Source: JBDHWG01 sp046328525
Lineage (GTDB): Bacteria > Chloroflexota > Anaerolineae > Epilineales > JAHCIE01
DNA: 64,000 bases
Direction of reading: 5' to 3'
Assembly (NCBI GenBank): GCA_046328525.1
Contig: JAXLWK010000003.1
Coordinates: 1,240,001-1,304,000, forward strand
Shown: piece by piece, positions 58,562-64,000 of the stretch
Layout: each line of letters opens with the position of its first letter
Position numbering within the stretch: position 1 is the first letter of the stretch
Translations under genes and position numbers: made by a program
The notes under the pieces: generated by a model
The model's input: only the letters and a program-made list of their open reading frames with translations
Told to the model about the DNA's origin: nothing
The model's database searches: none

Positions 58562-58590
58562 ATTATAGAGCAGTCAGCGGCGCTTGTCAA
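58562..58590 (-). promoter_or_regulatory. perfect consensus sigma-70 promoter
   Basis: Minus strand: TTGACA (58585-58590), a 17-base spacer and TATAAT (58562-58567). The start of transcription would be about 58555, some 23 bases before the riboswitch. Confidence 0.9.
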
Positions 58591-58803
58591 TGTAAATCCG
58601 ATCCAGAAACGGGCGCGCGCCGTGGAGATTTCGCCACGCGCGGCACGAAGGTTGCCTGGTGAGGCCCAGGGCGCAGGAGACGCGGCGTGGGCGCGGCGAG
58701 TACGAAATTTGGCCCTGAGAGCAAAGGTGTGCTAAGCTAAGTATCGTGAGGGGAGGCTGGCTGCCAGGCACGGCAGCGGTCTCAGCATGGAGAGTTAACT
58801 GAC
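58591..58803. other. divergent gap before the DPM1-like gene
   Basis: No gene or repeat seen. It contains the upstream side of the rib promoter and GGAGAG before the next start; no convincing plus-strand promoter. Confidence 0.5.
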
Positions 58804-59544
58804 GTGAATGCTTTGGTCGTTATCCCAACTTACAACGAGCGCGAGAACATCCAGCGCCTTGTCCCCGTAATCCTCGGCCTGCCTCAAGAGTTTGATATTC
58901 TCGTCATTGACGACGCATCCCCCGACGGCACCGGCGAGGCCATTGATGAGCTGGCGCGGCAGAACCCGGGCCGCGTCCGCGCGATGCACCGCGCGGGCAA
59001 GCAGGGCCTGGGCAGCGCGTATGTCGCTGGCTTCAAATTCGCGCTCAGTCAGACCTACGACCTCATCTTCCAGATGGATGCCGACTTCCAGCACGACCCC
59101 CTGGACCTGCCGCGCTTTGCCGCCGCCGCCCAGGAGGCCGATGTCGTCATCGGCTCACGCTACGTCGAGGGCGGCGCGACGACCGACTGGTCGCTGTTCC
59201 GCCGCATGATTAGCCAGGGCGGCGCGATGTACACGCGCGCGCTGCTGGGCCTACCCTACCGCGATGTTACCACCGGCTACCGCTGCTTCCGCCGCCAGGT
59301 CTTGCAGAACCTCAACCTGGACGAGGTGACGACGACAGGCTTCGGCTTCCAGGTCGAGATGCTCTATCGCTGCTACCAGATGGGCGCGCGGGTGGTCGAG
59401 ATGCCGATTGTCTTCCACGCGCGGCGCGTCGGCGAGTCCAAGATGAACTCCAGCATCTTCGTTGAGGCGATGGCGCTCGTCTGGCGGCTGCGGCGCGACG
59501 ACGGCCATCACCGCCCACCCTCCGTCAGCACGATGGGCCACTAA
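58804..59544 (+). CDS. polyprenol-phosphate mannose synthase-like GT2
   Basis: 246 residues. GT-A fold: VVIPTYNERENIQRLV, LVIDDASPDGTGEAID, IFQMDADFQHDP with the D-x-D-type acidic site, GSRYVEGGATTDWSLFRRMIS and TGYRCFRRQVL. It matches dolichyl/polyprenol-phosphate mannosyltransferase (DPM1) without C-terminal membrane helices. The product would be the lipid-linked donor for membrane mannosyltransferases of the GT39, GT87 and PIG-V type such as those at 19513, 59598 and 60855. The start is GTG 58804 with GGAGAG upstream. It is convergent with the GT87 gene. Confidence 0.92.
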   Translation: MNALVVIPTYNERENIQRLVPVILGLPQEFDILVIDDASPDGTGEAIDELARQNPGRVRAMHRAGKQGLGSAYVAGFKFALSQTYDLIFQMDADFQHDPLDLPRFAAAAQEADVVIGSRYVEGGATTDWSLFRRMISQGGAMYTRALLGLPYRDVTTGYRCFRRQVLQNLNLDEVTTTGFGFQVEMLYRCYQMGARVVEMPIVFHARRVGESKMNSSIFVEAMALVWRLRRDDGHHRPPSVSTMGH

Positions 59545-59551
59545 AGGAAGA

Positions 59552-59611
59552 GTGACGGGCTGACGAAGTGACGAAGTGAATCCGTCCCGTCACCCCGTCA
59601 CTCCGTCACTC
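59552..59611. repeat. palindromic repeat between convergent genes (family D), copy 2
   Basis: GTGACGGG (59552-59559) pairs with CCCGTCAC (59586-59593), with GTGACGAA and CCGTCACT units around. The right part is read through by the GT87-like gene and encodes its last residues (VTE and stop). Confidence 0.6.
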
Positions 59612-60851
59612 CCCCGCCCCGTCCCTCGATCAGCAATAGCCCCCACAGCCCAAGCAACAGCAGATTCCGCGTCACCTGGGCGACAATTGCCTCCGGCTGC
59701 AAAGCCGTCAGCGCGTTCCAGCCGTGGGGATACAGGTACTCGGTCAGGATGGCCGCGCCGAGATACAGCGCCCAGACAGCGTAGCGGCGCGGCGCGACCA
59801 ACGGGATGAGCGGATAGAGCCAGATCATGTACTGCGCCGACAACACCTTGTTGAAGAGCATGAACGCCAGAATCGCCGCCGCCGCGAAGCGGAGCCGCCG
59901 CTCGCCCGTCGCCGGCCCGCGCGTGTAGCGCCAATACACGACCGCCAGCCCGACGGCGATGAGCGGCAGCGTCAGCCGCGCCGCCCACCCACTCCAGTCA
60001 GACGACACTTCCTGGGACCCAAAAGCAAAGGCGCTCGTCACCTTGTAGCCCGCCAGGTGGCCGAGCAACAGCAGCGACGACGGCAGGCTCTCGATCTGGA
60101 CGCCCCGCCCGCCGTGGTACGCCACGAGCTGCTCGACGCCCTGCGGGGCGGCGAGAAAGAACGGCAGACCCGGGACGACCGCCGCTGCCGCGAAGGCCAG
60201 GACGCCCAGGCCGAGGCGGCGCCAGCGCCGCCGCCGCGCATCCTCAAGCGCGAAGATCGGCGCGGCCACCGCCGGGAAGAGCTTGATGCCCGCGCCGAGG
60301 CCGAGCATCGCCCACGCCCACGTCGCGTGTTCCGCTTCCCACAGCAGCAGCGCCAGCAGGGTCAGCGCGGCCGGGGCGAGATCGAAGCGCTCCAGCACGA
60401 CCATGGTACCCAGGGCGGCCAGGAAGACGGTCTGCGCGGCGAGCGGCGCCACAGCCGGTCGCCTGGCCCGCCGCAGCCAGAGCCAGGTAAGAACGACGGT
60501 GGCAAGGTCAACGACGGCCATCTGCACGCCGAACGCGGCGCGAAAGGCATCGGCCGTCGGCGCGAGCAGGCCCGGCAGGCCGTAGAAGAGAGCGGCGAGG
60601 GGCGGGTACTCGAAGGGAAAGTCGCGGTACAGCAGGCCGCTGCCTAGGATGCGCGTCGCGCGGCCGAAATCGGAAGGTATCGTCGAGAGGTCGGCGCGGT
60701 AGATCGGGGAGAAGTAGAGGGCCAGGAGAACGACGACGTGCGCCGCCAGCGCCAGCCCGAGCACGGGCAGAGTGGCGCTGGCGTGCCAGATGCGCGGCGC
60801 TGCGGCGCTGCGGCGCGAGACCTCAAGTGGTGACGAATTCTCGCGCGCCAC
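59598..60851 (-). CDS. GT87-like polyprenol-dependent mannosyltransferase
   Basis: 417 residues, about ten membrane helices. Near the N-terminus an extracytoplasmic loop reads DFGRATRILGSGLLYRDFPFEYPPLAALFYG; the Asp and the F-E-Y-P-P motif mark the GT87 (DUF2029) family, which adds mannose or arabinose from lipid donors in envelope polymers. LERFDLAPAALTLL and LGLGAGIKLFPAVAAP are also typical. It begins with GTG 60851, two codons after the stop of the PIG-V-like gene and in the same frame. Its last residues are coded by a repeat (family D). Confidence 0.85.
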   Translation of the reverse strand: MARENSSPLEVSRRSAAAPRIWHASATLPVLGLALAAHVVVLLALYFSPIYRADLSTIPSDFGRATRILGSGLLYRDFPFEYPPLAALFYGLPGLLAPTADAFRAAFGVQMAVVDLATVVLTWLWLRRARRPAVAPLAAQTVFLAALGTMVVLERFDLAPAALTLLALLLWEAEHATWAWAMLGLGAGIKLFPAVAAPIFALEDARRRRWRRLGLGVLAFAAAAVVPGLPFFLAAPQGVEQLVAYHGGRGVQIESLPSSLLLLGHLAGYKVTSAFAFGSQEVSSDWSGWAARLTLPLIAVGLAVVYWRYTRGPATGERRLRFAAAAILAFMLFNKVLSAQYMIWLYPLIPLVAPRRYAVWALYLGAAILTEYLYPHGWNALTALQPEAIVAQVTRNLLLLGLWGLLLIEGRGGGVTE

Positions 60852-60854
60852 GTC

Positions 60855-62051
60855 CTAGGCGACCCAATACCACAGGGCGTACAACACACTCAGGACGGCC
60901 AGCAGGCCGATGCTTAGGACGACCACGACCTGGTCCAGCCACTTGTGGCGGCCATAGTATCCCATGGTCATGAACAGCGGGAACGCGCCCATCGTGTGGC
61001 GAACGAGGGAGGTGAGCGTGCCGGTCGAGATTGAGGCAAAGAGCACGAGGGTGGCGAAGATTGTATAGCGCACTGGCAGCTTCCGCGCGCCCAGCACCAG
61101 GAGAACGAGCGCGATCGTGGTCACGGCCAGGTCGAGCAGCGAGCCGCGGAAGCCATGCGCGACGACCGGCTCGCGCAGGTAGTTGAGGAACGCATCCCAG
61201 GGATAAGCCACCTCCCGCTTCCACGCCTCCTGGACGTGGATAAACGCCAGCGGGTCGCCGAAGCGGAAGAAGAGGTAGAGCGGGAACATGATCGCGCCGA
61301 TGAGGGGCAGCAGCCCGCTGGTGAACGAGCCGTCGAGGCGGCGCGCCTCGCGCCAATGGTTGATGGCTTCGGCCAGGAACGGAATGAACGCGAACGCGCC
61401 GACCAGTCGGCTCAGGGCCGCCAGGAATCCGGCGTAGGCCCCGGCTGCCCAGTACCGCCGCCGCGCCAGGTAGAAGCTGAGAATGATCAGGGCCAGGAAG
61501 ACCGGCTCGGCGTAGGGGGCGGAGAGGAAGATGCTGCCGGGGAAGATCGCCAGATACCACACGGCCCGCCGCGCCGCGCCCTCCTCAAGCTCCAGCGCCG
61601 TCAGACGATACAGGAACGTTAGGGCGAACAGAAAGGCGACGTTGGAGATCATCAGCCCGGCGATCGTGTAGTCCGCGATGTTGGCTTCGCGGCCGATGGT
61701 CAGCAGGGAGGTCAGCCCACGCAGAAGGGCCGGATACAGCGGGTAGAACGCGATGGTTGATTCCTGGCCGGGGATGAAGTAGTAGCCCAGGGTCGCCACC
61801 TTGATGTACCACATGGCGTCCCAGCGCGACCACATGTCGAGCCAGGGGTAGGGCGACACGTGGTACGCGATGCCCAGACTATTCTCCGGCATGATGTACA
61901 TCGCCAGGACGCCGGCCACGAGGATGACCAGACGACTCATGGCGAAGGGAACGAAGACGGCGCTGAGCCAGGTACGCGAGATGGCAAAGCGGCGGCTGGC
62001 GACGGCTGGCGCTACGATCTCGCGTCCTAGCCCTTCAGGAACCTGGGCCAT
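60855..62051 (-). CDS. PIG-V/Gpi18-like membrane mannosyltransferase
   Basis: 398 residues, about nine membrane helices. The first large outer loop has PWLDMWSRWDAMWYIKVATLGYY, where W-D-x-x-W-Y-x-x-I/V-A-x-x-G-Y is the PIG-V family signature with its acidic residue. FYPLYPALLRGLTSLLT and FLSAPYAEPVFLALIILSFY follow. Bacterial members are thought to use polyprenyl-phosphate mannose. ATG 62051 with AGGAG ahead is chosen over an upstream extension. It lies just upstream of the GT87 gene; a TAG stop is followed by GAC and then the GTG of that gene in the same frame. Confidence 0.86.
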   Translation of the reverse strand: MAQVPEGLGREIVAPAVASRRFAISRTWLSAVFVPFAMSRLVILVAGVLAMYIMPENSLGIAYHVSPYPWLDMWSRWDAMWYIKVATLGYYFIPGQESTIAFYPLYPALLRGLTSLLTIGREANIADYTIAGLMISNVAFLFALTFLYRLTALELEEGAARRAVWYLAIFPGSIFLSAPYAEPVFLALIILSFYLARRRYWAAGAYAGFLAALSRLVGAFAFIPFLAEAINHWREARRLDGSFTSGLLPLIGAIMFPLYLFFRFGDPLAFIHVQEAWKREVAYPWDAFLNYLREPVVAHGFRGSLLDLAVTTIALVLLVLGARKLPVRYTIFATLVLFASISTGTLTSLVRHTMGAFPLFMTMGYYGRHKWLDQVVVVLSIGLLAVLSVLYALWYWVA

Positions 62052-62174
62052 GCTAACTCCTGCAAACTCACTGCCCTGGATGAAACGTCTGTTAGATGAA
62101 CACGATGAATGCAAATGCCTGCGGGGACGGTGTCACCCGCAGGCCCGGTCGGTTATCCACGCAATGCGCGTGTC

Positions 62175-62230
62175 GTAGTGACGACTTCAGTCGTTCTGCG
62201 ACCGTAAGAGCGACTGGAAGTCGCTACTAC
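62175..62230. repeat. dispersed palindromic repeat (family C), copy 2
   Basis: GTAGTGACGACTTCAGTCG to GCGACTGGAAGTCGCTACTAC. It is the reverse complement of 17182-17236 with a few substitutions and lies in the 228-base gap between the PIG-V-like gene and the HNH nuclease gene. Confidence 0.8.
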
Positions 62231-62279
62231 GTCTCTCGCATCGCCCAGGTCAGCATGGGGATTTCACCCTGGGACCCGT

Positions 62280-62783
62280 TTAGAAGGTCAGATACTTCTG
62301 CCAGATGTCGTGTCTCCCCCGCTCCCCCAGCAAGACGTATGCCAGGTAGCGTGGGCGGCTCGGGACGGAGAGCAGCGCCATGTTGGCCGTTTCAGGCGTG
62401 CGGTTGCCCTTGCGCCGGTTGCACGGCGCGCACGCCGCCACGACGTTGTCCCACGTCCACCCGCCCCCCTTGCTGCGCGGGAGAACGTGGTCAATCGTGA
62501 GCTGCGCCTTGCCCGGCTGAACGCCGCAGTACTGACAGGTGTAGTTGTCGCGGGCCAGGACGGTGCGGCGCGACACAGGCAGCGGCAGGCGGGGCGGCAC
62601 GGGCACGTAGGTCACCAGGCGAATCACCGACGGAACCGACATGTGCAGGTGCTCGGCGCGCAGACGCGCCTCGGTCGCCTCGACCACTTCGGCCTTCTCC
62701 TTGAGGAGGAGCAGAATGGCGCGGCGCAGGGGAATGACATTTAGCGGCTCATACGTCGCATTCAGCACGAGTACATTCATCAT
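62280..62783 (-). CDS. HNH endonuclease-family protein
   Basis: 167 residues. LVLNATYEPLNVIPLRRAI is the N-terminal pattern of a small stand-alone HNH group. YTCQYCGVQPGKAQLTIDHVLPRSKGG contains the first Cys pair and the D-H of the HNH core, and NVVAACAPCNRRKGNRTP the second Cys pair and Asn. The zinc-bound beta-beta-alpha fold cuts DNA in characterised relatives. This conserved chromosomal type is found in many bacteria without a linked phage or restriction partner. The ATG codons at 62783 and 62780 are both possible starts. Confidence 0.92.
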   Translation of the reverse strand: MMNVLVLNATYEPLNVIPLRRAILLLLKEKAEVVEATEARLRAEHLHMSVPSVIRLVTYVPVPPRLPLPVSRRTVLARDNYTCQYCGVQPGKAQLTIDHVLPRSKGGGWTWDNVVAACAPCNRRKGNRTPETANMALLSVPSRPRYLAYVLLGERGRHDIWQKYLTF

Positions 62784-62838
62784 AATGGCACTGCTCTAGC
62801 TGGAGCGCCCGCGTCCCCCCGGTGACCTACGCTCTATC

Positions 62839-63042
62839 TCATAACAACGTCGCTTTGTTCCCTGGCCGGGGATCGTAGCGGAGCGCGAACTGTTCCAGGA
62901 AATCTCGCTCCACAAACCACTTGTTGCCTATCTTGAGCGCCGGCAGCTTGCCCTGGCGGATCAATCGCTTGACCGACTCAGGATGGATATGCAAGCGCGC
63001 GCCTGCGCCTTCGACATCAATGTATGCGTCAAACGGGTTCAC
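62839..63042 (-). CDS. small excisionase-type helix-turn-helix protein
   Basis: 67 residues. DVEGAGARLHIHPESVKRLIRQGKLPALKIGNKWFVERDFLEQF is the winged HTH (MerR/excisionase-like, HTH_17) pattern, in which the helix pair is followed by a basic wing. A longer start at GTG 63057 is possible, but GAGGG at 63051-63055 fits GTG 63042. It is driven by a near-consensus promoter at 63078. No integrase or phage gene is near, so it is more likely a small regulator than a true excisionase. Confidence 0.85.
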   Translation of the reverse strand: MNPFDAYIDVEGAGARLHIHPESVKRLIRQGKLPALKIGNKWFVERDFLEQFALRYDPRPGNKATLL

Positions 63043-63077
63043 TCTTGGGACCCTCACAAATGTTTGCTATCGCAACA

Positions 63078-63107
63078 ATTATAGAGTAACTTTTCGGGCT
63101 GTGTCAA
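63078..63107 (-). promoter_or_regulatory. near-consensus sigma-70 promoter
   Basis: Minus strand: TTGACA (63102-63107), an 18-base spacer and TATAAT (63078-63083), with a ~28-base leader to the small HTH gene. Confidence 0.85.
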
Positions 63108-63194
63108 GATATTTCGGCGCGGCCGGCCCACGAATCAGACTATTGATGTAGTTTCACATCAACAGAACGTGGGATGTCGCGCCAAAGTTCCGCC

Positions 63195-63962
63195 CTACGC
63201 CGGCTTTCGTCCGATGACTGCCCACACTCGGTGCTGCACCGGCAGGATCGGCGACGGGAAGCGCTCAGCCAGCAGCGCTGCCAGCTCGCTATCGAAGGCA
63301 GCCACCTCCACCGGCGTCAAGCTCGCCCCGACGCCCGCGCTGGCCCGAATGCGGCCGCGCCAGTCCGCGTGGGTGTAGGGCACGAGTACGTCATACGAGA
63401 AGGTCTCCAGGTCGGCGAAGCCCGCCTCAGACAGATGGCGGAGCCACGCCGGGTGCAACCCGCTCCCGCCGCCCCACCGCCACGCCGGGTTGTGCGCCTC
63501 GATGAGCCGCTCCGTCGCCGCCACGACGTTGCCGCGTAGCGGAATCCAGTCGAAGTGGGCGACCACTACCGCGCCGCCCGGCCGCAGCACGCGCAGGGCT
63601 TCCGTTGCTGCGCACGGCCCGTCGAACCAGTGCCAGCATTGCCCGGCCGCGACCACGTCGGCGCTCGCGTTCGGCGCGGGGATGGCCTCGGCCACGCCTA
63701 CCCCATAGCTCACGCCGAGTCTCTCGCGCTCGCTCAATTGGCGGGCCTGGGCCAGCATGCTCTCGGAGGGATCCAGCCCGGTCACGCGGCAGCCGCGCCG
63801 AGCGAAGCCCCGCGCCAGCGTGCCCGTCCCTGTGCCCAGGTCTACGACGGTCTGCCCCGCCGCGCCGATGCCATACACGGCCAGGCGGTCGAAGAAGCTC
63901 TCCGGGAACCCGGCGCGGTGCCGGGCGTAGTCGTCCGCCGTCAGCCCGAAATCAACGCTCAC
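63195..63962 (-). CDS. class I SAM-dependent methyltransferase
   Basis: 255 residues. TVVDLGTGTGTLARGFARRG is the SAM-binding motif I, with GLDPSESMLAQAR, EAIPAPNASADVVAAGQCWHWF (motif II region) and ALRVLRPGGAVVV following. The pattern matches the UbiE/MenG-like Methyltransf_11 group that opens with GLTADDYARHRAGFPE and has a conserved W-H-W-F. The substrate is unknown. The start is GTG 63962; it adjoins the stop of an upstream gene at 63963, with GGAGG ahead. Confidence 0.87.
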   Translation of the reverse strand: MSVDFGLTADDYARHRAGFPESFFDRLAVYGIGAAGQTVVDLGTGTGTLARGFARRGCRVTGLDPSESMLAQARQLSERERLGVSYGVGVAEAIPAPNASADVVAAGQCWHWFDGPCAATEALRVLRPGGAVVVAHFDWIPLRGNVVAATERLIEAHNPAWRWGGGSGLHPAWLRHLSEAGFADLETFSYDVLVPYTHADWRGRIRASAGVGASLTPVEVAAFDSELAALLAERFPSPILPVQHRVWAVIGRKPA

Positions 63963-64000
63963 CTACGCATCCTCCAGGAACGCCCCCGCCACAGGGTCGT
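63963..64000 (-). CDS. 3' end of a further gene
   Basis: The minus strand reads DPVAGAFLEDA and a TAG stop, ending at the base next to the methyltransferase GTG. The abutting arrangement suggests an upstream co-transcribed gene that starts beyond the window. Eleven codons are too few to name it. Confidence 0.35.
   Translation of the reverse strand, partial: DPVAGAFLEDA

Noticed and set aside
62839..63042. Prophage excisionase and attachment site
   Set aside because: Only the small HTH protein is present; no integrase, no tRNA target and no direct repeats, so it is kept as a small DNA-binding protein.
1..64000. tRNA or rRNA genes
   Set aside because: No cloverleaf with TTCGA-type T-loop and acceptor end, and no rRNA-like sequence, was recognised on either strand by reading.

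Overview
The window is GC-rich bacterial chromosome with short intergenic gaps, many overlapping genes and frequent GTG starts. Several features point to the phylum Chloroflexota (Anaerolineae/Caldilineae-like or a relative): a RibXY-type flavin ABC transporter under an FMN riboswitch, red-type RuBisCO with CbbX, F420/LLM-type enzymes, a secreted Thr/Pro-rich protein ending in a PLIMKN tail, GT39/GT87/PIG-V-like membrane glycosyltransferases, and families of short palindromic intergenic repeats. This assignment is inference from gene content; no rRNA or marker gene is present.

Layout. 1-10046: ABC-2 exporter (partial), a repeat-filled gap, a membrane protein, a sugar-phosphate isomerase-like protein, 6-phosphogluconate dehydrogenase, then (minus) a two-domain molybdenum hydroxylase and an F420-type LLM oxidoreductase. 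10210-11841: secreted Thr/Pro-rich protein. 12098-15980 (minus): the Calvin-cycle operon cbbL-cbbS-cbbX-prk. 16232-22572: metallophosphoesterase, a sugar-acid dehydratase/aldolase pair, a GT39-like glycosyltransferase and an MFS exporter. 22589-28801: a same-strand set of an unusual subtilase, an ATP-grasp ligase, a circularly permuted ATP-grasp protein, a GCS2/YbdK carboxylate-amine ligase and an EamA exporter. This is my best candidate for an undescribed biosynthetic or peptide-modifying system. 28802-32425 (minus): PBP, FtsW/RodA and MTA phosphorylase. 32550-40353: GNAT, GH3 hexosaminidase, TgpA-like transglutaminase and M16C peptidase. 40587-49628: a neighbourhood with a lipid flavour (two SCP2 proteins, Fe-alcohol dehydrogenase, an acyl-ACP-reductase-like fusion, epimerase and acyltransferase) plus an NHL lipoprotein and an M20 hydrolase. 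49807-54794: a PD40 lipoprotein, then two oppositely oriented IS4-type elements bracketing a DUF2283/nuclease-like gene pair. 54863-58590 (minus): consensus promoter, FMN riboswitch, terminator, then ribX-ribY-coaX-SCO. 58804-64000: three glycosyltransferases, an HNH nuclease, a small HTH protein, a methyltransferase and the last 11 codons of another gene.

How the genes work together. The cbb operon supplies CO2 fixation: phosphoribulokinase makes RuBP, RuBisCO large and small subunits fix CO2, and CbbX reactivates the enzyme. Gnd feeds the same pentose-phosphate pool. The FtsW/PBP pair, the GH3 hexosaminidase and the polyprenol-sugar-dependent membrane glycosyltransferases serve the cell envelope. 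The three-ligase cluster ends in an exporter whose start codon overlaps the last ligase's stop, which suggests a small amide-linked product that leaves the cell.

Regulatory signals are clear in places. There is a perfect TTGACA-17-TATAAT promoter before the FMN riboswitch, good sigma-70-type promoters at several other genes, and palindromic repeats at convergent gene junctions that could act as two-way terminators.
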